Below are positions 22,820 through 34,700 of a stretch of DNA of 64,000 bases, piece after piece. The stretch is from positions 682,001 to 746,000 of the forward strand of contig CM031560.1 in NCBI GenBank assembly GCA_018466975.1, given 5' to 3'. The number at the start of each line of letters is the position of its first letter. Position 1 is the first letter of the stretch. Below the pieces are notes generated by a model that was given only the letters and a program-made list of their open reading frames with translations, was not told where the DNA came from and did not search any database. The stretch is from Sparassis latifolia (lineage: Eukaryota > Basidiomycota > Agaricomycetes > Polyporales > Sparassidaceae). The position numbers were made by a program, and so were the translations under genes.

Positions 22820-22987
22820 TCGGTGTTTAATAAAATGTTGATTTCACCAGTCTAATCGACAAATGTGGATGGCTAGCCAGCGAGGTGGGCATCAAGTACC
22901 CATGCCCTGTTTTCCTGTTGGGAGGTAGCGATACCTGCACACCGTGCAGCGCAGCGAGACTCAGGATCGACACAGGAGAGGGCGCAT

Positions 22988-23056
22988 ACCTAGTAGGCAG
23001 GTCAGAGACAGGGGCTGCCGCTCTTCTTGTCTGACTCTCACTGCTGCCTACTAGGT
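22988..23056. repeat. 13-bp inverted repeat in the leader of retrotransposon copy B
   Basis: ACCTAGTAGGCAG (22988-23000) and CTGCCTACTAGGT (23044-23056) are perfect complements separated by 43 bp. They lie upstream of the gag region and could form a stem in the element RNA; function unknown. Confidence 0.6.
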
Positions 23057-23169
23057 GAGTACACTCCAGCGGAGCACTCTTCCGCCTGGCTCTTCTCATT
23101 TCTGATGGAAATATATGGGTACTAGTATTTCGAGCTATATAGTCATACTTCCCATCTTGCGAATCAATG

Positions 23170-24365
23170 TCCGAGCATGGCTCCTCACATGGACCAACTG
23201 AAGAGCACCGGATGGCAGTCCAAACTGTCTCTACTCTCCAGGATTGAACTCTCAAGCACGTTATGGAAGTCATCAATGAATACAGAGCCCAGTGTACCAC
23301 TCAAACACAGGCTATCTGAGAGATCTCCGGGATACTCCTCGAGAGCGACCTCTTTAACCCGCAGAATGACTCCTCTCTCGATGAGGATTTCAACTCCTAC
23401 CTCCAACTCCTCAATGCACAGGACCCATCCAGAGACCCAGGTGCTAAAGTGGGGAAGGAAGGAAGGCAAAAGCAGCAACGAGCCCCAGACTTGCTGGAAC
23501 AAGAGGAGGAAGACACTCACCCTCTTGGAACGCCTTGGGCTGGGAGTGAGAACGATGACCGAGAGCCTGAACCCAAGTGGTGATGCCCAAATCCAGCCCA
23601 GTATGATTGGGCCATGTGCGAGATGTGCTTCAATCCGTCAATGTTCGACCAGAACTCCGACGAACACTTGACCTCATCCGCGTCTACACCACTGACATCA
23701 AGGCAACCAAGAATGATCTCCCCAGCTGTCTTAGAATCCCCCAATTCCCGGATGGAGAGTGGAGTAATGTCCTTTGGGGACAGGCAGTTGACCTTGACCA
23801 TGTCTTCACTGGACGCTTCTCCACGAGACACGATGACAAGCACAAAGAGATCATTGGAGAATATGAGATCCTCCACCGAGCTGTTGTCCCCGCCAAGAAG
23901 GTGGGATCTGCCAGAGACTGGATCATCTCTTAGAATAGTGCCTCCGCAGCAGTCTCGTTCACTTTCTCCCATTGATGAGAGGAACTTGCGGACTATGGAT
24001 CCTACATCTTGGACTTATTTGGAGCCACAGCGCCAAGCTTCCATGACCAAGTCCTTGAGTATGATTGAGCAGTTAGACACCGAATTGGAGAGCACCGTGA
24101 CCTCCTCCTTACAGAGTTTGAGCGATTCACAGACCTCCATCATCAGTTCCTTGGCCACGGCGGAGCCGGATCACTGGAGCATGAAGCCAAGAAATCTGGA
24201 GGAAATGCGGGAACTGGAGGTGCTACGAAATGCCGTAAGACAGAGCCATGCAGACGCTGGAATGATGGCCGCTGCAGCAGTTCCGACAGCATCTGCCGAT
24301 ACCGGCATGTCTGTTCAAAGTGCCTCTCGGCCATTCATGTTGTCAAAGACTGCGTGAGAAAGGAT
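23170..24365 (+). pseudogene. Gag-like gene of retrotransposon copy B
   Basis: Frames shift several times. Recognisable parts are RPELRRTLDLIRVYTTDIKA, PQFPDGEWSNVLWGQAVDLD and KHKEIIGEYEILH. Near 24240-24350 there is a Cys-rich tail with PCRRWNDGRCSSSDSICRYR followed by HVCSKCL and KDC, i.e. a CCCH-type finger plus further Cys/His residues suited to nucleic-acid binding. Inactive as written. Confidence 0.65.
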
Positions 24366-24389
24366 TGAACTGTCAGCACTGAGATACAT

Positions 24390-26155
24390 GCAAGATATGG
24401 TGTGGACGGGAGCGGAACCACTAACACAATGTGGTGCATATGTTTCCCTCACCAGATCTCCAGTTCCAGATGTCCCTGAACTCGAGAAGTCGAATCCAGT
24501 GGTGAATGCTACCCTCACATCACATCCGCACTTGTTCAAGGTCGTATCTCCGATCAAGGTCAATCACTTCCAGAACCTGCTCAAAGATCATCCCAATCAG
24601 GCTTTCATTGAGTCAGTCTGTCGAGGCCTGTGAGAAGGTTTTTGGCCATGGGCAGACACCTCTGCAGAGACCTACCCAGTCACATGGGATGGTAGTGTGC
24701 ATGCTCACCCTCCAGACACACAGGCCACCCAGTTCCTCTGTGATCTCCGCGATGAAGAAGTAGCAGTGGGCCAGTGGTCGGAGAGTTTCAGATCACAACT
24801 GCTCCCAGGAATGTATTGCATGCCAGTTCATGCCATCCTGAAACTGAACAGTGACAAAATGCAGCTCATAACTGACCATAGCGCAGGACAGTTCTCACTC
24901 AATTCTATGATCCAGCATGAGGACCCACACAAAGTTACAATGGATGGGGTACCAGCTTTGGGACGCATGCTATGGAACTATCGCACGCACCATGGAAATG
25001 TGCCCTTAGTGATGTGGAAATCTGATGTGTCACAGACCTACTGCCAAATCCCCATGTCGCCATATTGGCAGATCAAGCAAATCACCTCAGTTGACGATCA
25101 CCATTACGTCGATTGGTGCAACGTTATCGGCATTCATGAGTCTTGTACTGTGGATCACCTGGTTCCAACGAGACAACTCACATGTCAATTTTGTCAATGA
25201 CAACTCAGCATTCAATCAGGAGGGTGATGTGCTGTGGTACGAGCCATATTGTGCTTTCTTCCCAGCTGGACAGACCAAGCTGCTCCTCCTGTGGGATGAA
25301 ATTGGTCTACCCCACAAACAGGCAAAACAAACAAATGGCATCCCGCACCCCTACATTGGCATCGACATTGATCTGAATGCTATGACGGCAATGCTGCCGG
25401 AATCTGCACGGCATAAATTAATTGATGAACTGCGCTGTTTCTGTGACATCCCGCCGGGACATTGTCAATGATCTCTGAAAGAATTTCAGTCCCTCGCTAG
25501 CTATGTCAACTGGGCCTTTAATGTCTACCCACTGCTGAAGCCAGCACTATCAAATGTGTATGCAAAGATAGCCAGAAAAAGGAATCCTCACTCCGGTATC
25601 TACGTGAACACCCGCATCATCGCCAATCTCTGCTGGATGATCCATCATGTTGAGCATTCCACAGGTGTCAGTTTCCTAGGTGCAACCCATTGGGAACCAA
25701 AGGACCTCTCAAATGACAATCCGCGGCATGCACTTGCCTTTGTGGATGCCTCTGGAGTTGGTCTGGGATTGTATTTCCCCTGGGAATGTGCAGGCCTTTA
25801 CTTGGATTTACCACACCAGGCGCCAAATGATGCCATCTTCTTTTTGAGGCCCTCACTGTCTGCTCTGCAATACACGAGGCTACTGCGATGAGTGTTGAGC
25901 CCATCTCTCGCATTGCGGTGTACTCTGATAACACCAATATGGTCGCACTGTTTAATATGTTGCGAGCACTCCCAGCATACAATGATATCGTGAAGAGTGC
26001 CATGGATGTCTTACTCCGAGATGATGCACAGTTATGTGTTGTGCATATCCCCGGGAAGGAGAACGTCATGGCCGATGCACTGTCTAGGAAACGATTTGAG
26101 CTGGTCATGGAGCTAATTCCCGGAATTCAACTCTCACCTTTTACACCCCCTCGAG
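24390..26155 (+). pseudogene. Reverse transcriptase-RNase H of retrotransposon copy B (inactive)
   Basis: Plus strand. EKSNPVVNATLTSHPHLFKV leads to a TGA at 24631-24633, at the same codon as in copy A, and the frame continues EGFWPWADT. RT motifs follow: MWKSDVSQTYCQIPMSPYWQ and LLLLWDEIGLPHKQ. The catalytic box is altered to FVND where copy A has WVDD. The RNase H part shows FVDASGVGLGLYFPWE, YSDNTNMVALF and HIPGKENVMADALSRK. Multiple frame changes. Confidence 0.8.
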
Positions 26156-27200
26156 ATGCGCTGGGGGCAGCTGCGCAATGATCCAATCCTCCCACTGATC
26201 ACGGCAGCCTTTACGGCAACCGTGGTCCCTGGAGCGCCTCGTGCACAAGTGGTCCATCGCCCTCAGTTATGCCCTGAACAAATCAACAAAATTAACCTAT
26301 TCATCTGCACTAAATTCGTACCTCAATTTCTGCAAACTGCACCAGCTGGCAGTGGAACCCACTGAAGACACTCTCAGCTTCTACATTGTATACATGAGCT
26401 GCCACATAAAACCAAAATCTGTCAACTCGTACCTTTCCGGGACTTGCAGTGAACTTGAGCAGTTTTTCCCGCGATTCATCGCATCCGTGAAGCTCAGCTC
26501 CTGTCTCGCACACTGAAGGGCTGTCTACACCTCTACAATTCACCGTGAAGTGTAAATGAGCACTCATGCGGGATGACCTGCAATTTGCGGCTCACACACT
26601 GACCAACTCCATTTTGCTTGATGACCGCCTATTCCTCAGCCTCCTTCTCATGGGGTTCCATGCATTAATGCATCTCGGAGAACTCGTCTGGCCAGATACA
26701 ATTGAACTATGCGACCCACAGCATCTTTCGCATCATCATCTAGTCAAAATCATGGCGGACACATACTCCTTCTGGTTGCCGACCAGTAAAACTGATAGAT
26801 TTTTCGAGGGAAATCGCATCCTGATCAAACGAGCTGCCTGCACAAACTCTGACCCTTGTGCTGCATTCACGCGCTACCTCGAGTGCCGAGATTCCTGTTT
26901 CCCATGCCGCTATGAACTATGGCTACAGTCCAATGGCTCTGTTCCGACGTGCAGCTGATTCATCAAACACCTCTGTTCTTTCTTTCCTTGCGACGTCTCG
27001 GGCCACTCGATGTGATCGGGCGGAGCCACCGCTCTAGCTGAAGCTGGCATCGCCCCCCAGATGATCCAGGCCATGGGCAGATGGTCGTTGGATGCATGGG
27101 AGGCCTATATCTGCAAGCACCCCATACTCCTGCAGGCGTTCATTTTCGACGGACGATCACCTTTTGATGGGCCATCGCATGGGCCGTCTACCTTCTAGCT
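26156..27200 (+). pseudogene. Tyrosine recombinase of retrotransposon copy B (inactive)
   Basis: Core-binding region TYSSALNSYLNFCKLHQLAV and KSVNSYLSGTCSELEQFFP, then the catalytic domain GFHALMHLGELVWPD, where His replaces the catalytic Arg of copy A. The HxxR motif reads GHSM followed by a stop (TGA in place of the Arg codon) and SGGATALAEAGIAPQMIQAM. The GRWSLDAWEAY box with the nucleophile Tyr is present. Loss of both Arg residues makes it catalytically dead. Confidence 0.75.
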
Positions 27201-27274
27201 TTACCAACCCAACTCAATCATCGACCATTTTCCTCTATTCCATCTTCTGACTCATCTTTATTAGGACCTCTAGC

Positions 27275-27392
27275 GGACTTTAGGAAAATTGAATTTTTGT
27301 ATGAGCGGCTCGGTGGGCAGCAGCCACCGAGTCGCTGCGCCCGGCTAATCTTATACGCCTCCAATTTCAGAGGATAGTGCCAGAGATTAGAC
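27275..27392 (-). repeat. Retrotransposon terminal repeat, right copy (inverted)
   Basis: Reverse complement of the repeats at 17596 and 18079, diverged but clearly alignable around GGTGGCTGCTGCCCACCGAG. It is followed by CTATTAAAACTCGAC, which marks the right edge of the 9.8-kb block at 27407. Confidence 0.6.
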
Positions 27393-27407
27393 CTATTAAA
27401 ACTCGAC

Positions 27408-27551
27408 TTATTCTTCCTTATTTTCCTTATAAAGAGGAAAAGAAGAAATAAGGAGAAATAAGAAAGAATAAGAAGGAATAAGAAGAAGGATTGTCTTATT
27501 TCTCCTTATTAAGGCAGATAAGGAGGCTAAGCAGATTTGAGTTTTCCTGAT
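27408..27551 (+). mobile_element. Right arm of the split MITE
   Basis: Purine-rich core (repeated AAGGAGAAATAAGAA-like units) ending TTTTCCTGATG before TA (27553-27554). Its last ~80 bp are the inverted copy of the left arm at 17523-17595. Confidence 0.75.
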
Positions 27552-27554
27552 GTA

Positions 27555-28650
27555 CACCGCCGTTTAGGCCAAAGCTCGGGTAGATAGTCAATTTCCGAGA
27601 TCAGAAGACAGTTTACAAAAAGATCAGATTGGCATCATACGGACATTTTTGGGACATTATGAGCGGGATATCTCCCGGATAACTCGCTGCTCTCAGCCTG
27701 ATATCCTCCGTTCACACTCCTGCTGAGCTTTGCCCTCCATGAAGACTTCGCTGAGATTTCCCCCAAAATCTGCCTGGCGGCGTCAACCGTGGGAACCACT
27801 GGAATGCCACGTCTTTTCCCGGCATGGTCTGATGTCAAAGTCTGCTTCTCTCCTTGACCAAGCCTCCAACTTCTCTTCTTGTCATTCGTCCTGGTCGCGC
27901 CCACGTTCCAGCGCAGTCCTTGTTCTGTTCTACTGCCCATTGCACGTTTTCAAGCTCAAGTGCCTTTTTTCTGCAGTGTTTTCTCTGTTGTGCTGGACTT
28001 CTTGGTCTCTGGCAAGTTGGGCTGTGACCAACTGTGTCCGTCTGGCCTTGGCTGTTGTGCCGGCTCCTGCACCAATGTTATCTCTGCCCAAATGCGCAAA
28101 TACCCTGTACGAGGTGCCTTTCGGTGCATACCCCACCTCTGTGCCCTGCTGACTACCCCGCGAAGGGTGCCTGTCGCCGAGGTGTGCACTTCTACTCTTC
28201 CTCGAGTTTAGCACACTTGCTCGCTAGGTGATGGGGTCACCATCTCACAGAATCTGACGGGCCGCGGAGAGTGCTCCACAGTGTGGCACGGTGAATGCCC
28301 ATGCTACACCGTATACAAGTGTAGTACTGTAGCTCCTACAATAGCGTCCTGTAGTGTCCTGTAGCATACAGAAAACCAATATATTTGTTATTTACACCCT
28401 TAACTGCAATATAACAAGCCGCGCAGCTGTTATGGAAACAAACAACGATGAGGAGCCGTGCCCTGCATGTTCCCGAGCTCAGCGGGAGATCACTTGCTGA
28501 GGTCTCACAGCTCTCGCTCTCCCCGGAGTCTCCTGGGATATGATGATTTCTATCTGGGTGATATCCGTGCTAGATCCGGAAAGAGTCGTGGGATCATCAC
28601 GCGATATTTGGACCCGGATCTCAGCCTGGACTCTGGCCAAAATGGCGGTG
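27555..28650. mobile_element. 1096-bp TA-flanked inverted-repeat element, copy 2
   Basis: Same length and ends as the copy at 5410-6505, in the same orientation, with TA at 27553-27554 and 28651-28652. It abuts the right end of the split MITE, with only one base between that end and the shared TA, and ends 128 bp before the SCC2 start codon. The near identity of the copies indicates recent activity or gene conversion. Confidence 0.88.
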
Positions 28651-28778
28651 TACTACTCGCTCAATTAAGTAACAGGCGTGACAGTGGTCGCGCAGCGTGA
28701 CATATCGAGCGCGTCTGCTGTTCTACGTATCCCCCGCGCGCGCGTGCCACATCCTTTCGTTGCTTTTTCTCAAAGACC

Positions 28779-31700
28779 ATGAGCAAGGAAGACTGGTATT
28801 CTTCTCATGGAGGCAGATACCACCAGAATTGTAATTCTCCAGAAGCATCTGTAGGGAGAGTTGCCGCCGACTCCGTCCAGCAGGCTCACAGACTGCTCGC
28901 CGTGTATCCCTTCGCATCCGCAACTCCTTCAGTTCATGGTTAGTGTCACCTCTTGAGCAAGATTTTGTGCTCATATGTGTCCAGTTGCACGACATTTGAG
29001 CAACTTGACGATCTCTGCTGCGCCTCCATCCTACATGCAGACGCATGCACATGCCTACAACACTCAGGCATCGCAATACGCCCAAGCGCCGTTCTCATCC
29101 TTGACCGAATACACAAACGAGTTGCGGCATATCTCTGGTCCATACATTCCTGTCAATGACGGAGGATATTGGGAGAACACACATAATGAAGCGATTAGGT
29201 ACATGGGAGAACAGGGCTCGTAAGTGAAATTGATTGTTCACCACCATCCACACGTCTGATTCTTTGAATAGCGAATACTTCCACTATCAGTTACCACCAG
29301 CACAGCAGTATCCATATTCGTCCACCTATCAGAGCACCCCATTCGCTCAATCCATCTTCCAGCACTCGGCTCCGTCTGCTGCCTATCCAACGCCGCCGCC
29401 GCCAAGCATAAGCACGTCTTCTTCCTCGCTAGCGTATGCTCTTGTAGAGCCTCCTCGTAAGCCTCCCAAGCCCGTGCATCGCGCAGAGGAATCTGGACAG
29501 TTCTTCAACAACTTCCTTGCTCAGACAACCGCCGAACTAGAAGGGCCAACTCTTGTCCAAAGGGATGGAAAGTCTACGCCCTATCGTTCTAGAGAACCTC
29601 CAAGAGAAGGAGAGTCTCCTGATCCCCTAGCTATAGGTAGCTCTAGTCCTCAAGTCTCGATCCCCTTTCAAACGCCGAGAAAGCGGAAAGATGTGACCTT
29701 CATGGAGTCGCCTACGGTGAAGCGAATACATCGAGTCGAAGTTCTTGTGCCGAGTCCATCGACGTTACGAAAATCGTCGACACCCAGTGCTACGACTACG
29801 CCCACTTCAAAGCGGAAGCTACAAGCCTACGTGGATGTACCCCCACTTTCCAAGGTCTACTTTACACCTACGTCAGGGAGACGTGAACGTCAAGATTCTC
29901 AGTCGAAAGGCAAAGGTAAGGCGATGATTGATGATGATCTCGGTGGATTCGGTTCAGACGAAGAGTATCCTCCGACGAGTCAGAGCTCTGTAAGACGGAG
30001 CGATTCTGTGAAGCAATCAGGTAGACGTACTACGGGCGAGAGGGATGACAGAGGTACGCTCTATTTTACGTATAACGATCCATCTTGTTCACTCAACGTC
30101 AATAGCCCCTCTGGAGAAACTTACCACCTTGTTGGAGGACATCTTTGAAGCCGAGGACGCCTTACCACCTGACGCCAGCCCTCACGATCTCCCATCTGAC
30201 TTCTTCTCACCTCATACAGTTGATGGCGCTCATTCTCTTCTCCACCCGGTAATCATCCGCAAACTTACCAGTCATATAGCTAAGGTTGCGCGGCCGAGCA
30301 AGCGTCTTCGGTTATCTTCTCGAGACGGTAGTGCTATCGGAGGCACTCCGAGGGCCAAAGGCAGGATGACCGATGTCGACACGAATGCTTTGTCGCGAAT
30401 ACTCAAGATTCTAGATCGAACCGTCAAAAGTGGTGAGGACGTTGAACCATTTGGTAGCGCTGGCGAGCCCACCGCGAAGACTTCTAGTCAGGCTTCGGCG
30501 AAGAAGTCAAGCAAATCGTCGAAAAAGCACGCCGAAGACAATGCCAGACGATCCAAGTCGAAGACACCTAAAATTTCAAGTGACGAGCAAGTGTCTGATG
30601 ACGAGAATGCAAGCATGAGCGCCGATGAACGGCCAGTCTCACAAGATGTGACAGAGGTAGACTTGGATAAACTGACCAAAGTACTGGACACTGCCAGAGA
30701 CAGCGTCCTGGCTGCAGACTGCTGTATCGCTTTGCTCGCAAGCGATAGACTTACAAAACAGGTATTGTTATTTACTGACGCATATGTTTGTGTTACTGAC
30801 GTCGAGAGTTGTAGCTATACTCGGAAGAACTCATCACTACATGTCTTAGTTCCGTCAAGAACCAGCTTAACAAGGTGGTGTATGCTTTTGTCGAAGCATC
30901 TGCGGAAGTTCATGGGCGGACACCTCTTCTACGCTACGTCCTTCGGTCACCACGCGAGAGTGTTCATAGGCGCCAACTTGCCGAAATCTTCCAGGCTATT
31001 TCGTCTGTCATTCCCCGTATCAACAACCTCATCACCGCAGACTCCATGGCGATGTCTGAGAGTATCATCATTCAGGCGGTATATATTGCCATTGGCCCCT
31101 TCTTCGTATTAGACGAGAATGACGGCAGGGGGAAGAAAGAGAATGTAGTTCTCAACACTCTGGGATCCAGTGCTATGAGAGGCCTGAGGCTGGATGCGCT
31201 GTCGTTAATTCGCAGCGTAAGCCTCACTTTCAACTTCTGAATCGAGGAGCTGACCCGCACCCAGGTATTTGCAAATCATGAAGACCAACGAGCTTGGATC
31301 ATAGAAGAAATACTATCGTCTCTTATCAAACTCTCAGACACCAAGCAAAAGGCAGGGCAATTTCGGTATGTCTGTTTATTCAATAGTGCACGTTCCTGCA
31401 TTGAATAGTACTTTCAGCCTGCGAGACGGGCGTTCCATTCGCACTGTGTCTGCGCTTCTGCTGCAGCTGGTTCAAACGTCGGCGCACGATGTGCGAACGG
31501 AAGCTCGCAGACTAAACAAACTCCGTGAAGAGGTACTTGCAGTGCGCCACCAAGATCTGAGCCAGAACAAGCACATTGATGCATTGCTCGACGAGAGAGA
31601 CATGGAGGTGTGTCTTCAACGTTCTTCGTCCGTGATTTGGACGTGACTCCTCCGCAGGAAATCCGAATGTACGTGTCTGGATTGGATTCCGCGATGAAGG

Positions 31701-34700
31701 CTGCCAAGACTATCATTTTATTTTTGACGCAACGGTCAGTTCGTCTCTACAAACGTGTGACATCCGACGTCTTACTTCTCTACAAGCTCGGGTAAGAGCA
31801 AGGTTACGAAGAATTCTAACGAGGCTGAATACCGAGTCATATTCGACAATCTTATTTCTGACTTGCTCTCCGTACTCTTTTGGCCGGAATGGCCAGCTGC
31901 AAGCTTGATACTGAGCATCATATGCAAGTTCATGGTCTGTGAATCCGCGTTGCTGTTAGTGTATGTACCTCACTTACCCGCTGCAGGTATCATCACTGGA
32001 TGACGTGAAGACGAGCCAGACCGACAATAATGCCATGAAACAGATGGCTCTGGACCATCTAGGTGTGATTGCTGCTCGCCTGAGGTCAAGTATGCTCAAG
32101 TTCAAACAACATGTCGGTGCCTCTTCGCATGGAAGTTTGCCATCGTTGGACGAAGTACTGCCACTGCTTAATCTCCAGCACATATGCTTACTCAGGAATA
32201 ATAGCTCCTGTCGACAACCGACATGGAACAGCTGCAGAAGTTGATGTCAGCTCACCAGGAGCTCTCATCTAACCTCTGCAAGCGATCATCAGAGGACCAA
32301 GCATTTGACGTCAGTCGTCACTATGGATTCTTTGAGATAGTCTTAATGAGATTATGCAGAGTGCGCGTGAGCTCACGGCTGTCATCTGGGGACAAGAATT
32401 GGCCCTTGCACTGCAACAATGTGGCTCGATGCTGGGTGACTCCGGAGAAGATGAAATTGACCCCAAAGCTGATCGCAGCAAGTTACTGCCATTTGCGTTG
32501 AAAGTGAAAAATGCTTTGCGCGATGTTTGGGAAGGATCCGTCTCTGATGTATTTGATTCTGGGTATGTCTCGACTCTTTCCGTGGCGCCGAATATGTAGT
32601 AATGTCAGTACAGGAGTTCACACGAGGAAGTGGCACGCATTGACCGCCTTTCTGAGGAGATTGGTACAAATCAAAGCCTGAAGAACTCGTTTCATCCGAT
32701 CCTGAATGTGGTACTGCAGGCCCTGGACGCGCCTCCAGTCTTCATGCGCACTAAGGCTCTGAAGGCATTGGGTCAGATTGTCACTAGCGACCCGAGTATT
32801 CTGTCTGCAGTACGTAGCTATGAGACGTTCCAGCTGTAGAATCTGACGAGATACTTCTACACAGCCAAACGTCAGAAGAGCTATTGAAGGACATTTGCTT
32901 GACAGCTCACCGGCTGTCCGCGACGCCGCTGTGGAGCTCATTGGCAAGTACATGATAGACTCCCCCAAATTTGCTGCAGATTACTACCAGAAGATCGCAG
33001 ACCGAATGGCTGTGAGCTTCGTCAATGCACAGATTACAAACGATTGGCTTACAATCATTCTCAGGACACGGGCCTGGGAGTCCGAAAGAGAGTCATCAAG
33101 CTTCTGAAGTCTTTCTATAGTGTTACAGATGATAGATCACGTTGCATTGATATTTGCACTCGCCTCGTTCTACGAATGCTAGATGAAGACGATACCGTCA
33201 AGGACTTAGCCATCAAGACCGTTGAAGAGCTCTGGTTCCAGGTACCTGCCTCCATCCCAACTACGCAGAGAGCAAGGATAGGCCTGCCCTCCGTTCCTGC
33301 TGCTCTTGACAGGTCGCAACTGTTATGCAAAGTCGCCGTGATTATGGGTGTAGCTGGCCATTTCAAAGACCGCCAATCTCCCTTGGAGGACATGCTGCAC
33401 CAGATCATCACCGACAAGGAAGGCCAGGAGGCGTCTGCTTTGCACGGGAAGTATGCGGAGATCTGCGAAGCCTTGATCGACGGGTTGGTTGACGCTTCGG
33501 ACCTCCCTGACTTCGTGTGTTGTTCTCTGCTAGCACCGTTTTCTGATGTGCCTAAATTTCCACGTTGCAGACTGTAGTCAATTGCATTCGGACCATTCAT
33601 CTTTTCACATCAGCATATCCGGCCGTTCTATCCGGGTCCAATGCATCAACGTTGCTACCGTACTTGAAGAATTCTGCCACGGCAAGTGCTCGTCGTTGTA
33701 TTGCACGCAGTGTTGCTGACAGAAAATGTCCTGATAGCCGGAGGAACAAGTTACTTCGGACTACTTGCTACGGATATTCAGAGCGTCCATCCCGCATATG
33801 CCCAAGACTATGGCCAAGTTTGGTCAAGAACTCCAGCTAGCACTTCAACCGATGATTCTCAAGCCCTCCACGGCTGCGGGATTACAGGTACGTAGAATGC
33901 CCAACGTCCATCGTTTTCTTGAATCTTGAACGCTTGAATTGCAGGGTCTGCAGGAGACGGTGGCATGCATGTGTGCGACTGTCCAGAACATTACGCATGA
34001 CTTTGGACGGTTGGTGGCGCTCCTGAGGTCCTGTAATGGTGAGAGTCATCCTCCGGTCGATGGATAATTTGGTTCTTATTGCGTCGGATAGCCCGTCTTC
34101 AACAGGCTATTGCTAGACCTGCTTCTCAAGCTATGACGGCTGTTGAACAGCGCTCACTTTCCATCCTTCTCTTCATTGCCTCGTTGCTGTGCGAGCATTG
34201 CGATTTCGACAGGCTGAGGGTTGAACGCGATAGTAAGACAGTGTGACATTTATCGTCTCAACGCTGCTGACGGGTTCTAGATCTGGGCCCCGAAATCGAT
34301 AGTATCACGAAGGTAATGTATATATCGATTGAAGATTGCCTCACGTATTGAGGTTTTTTGCCAAGGGTTCGGTTACAGAATATGTGTACGACAGCCTTCT
34401 AAAGCTGTATGACAAGTACGGTGACGCTGGTTTGAGGGGCCGTATCTTGCAATGTCTCGGTGTGTCCTCGCAGCTATTTTCTTCGTTGTATCACGTTACA
34501 ATTGCTCCTCTCAAGGGTTCTTGTTCCGGGCCCAGCCTGCCTTGATGACGTCAGATGGTTCAGCTTCCATCATGGATGCAATATTCGCATCACCTACAGA
34601 GGAAGCGCGCGGTCGTCTTCTCAAAATTCTGCAAGAGTTCCTCGTGTCGGAGGCGGCGAAGCACGCGGCCAAAGAGAAGAGTGAGCTCCCGTGCTCGTGA

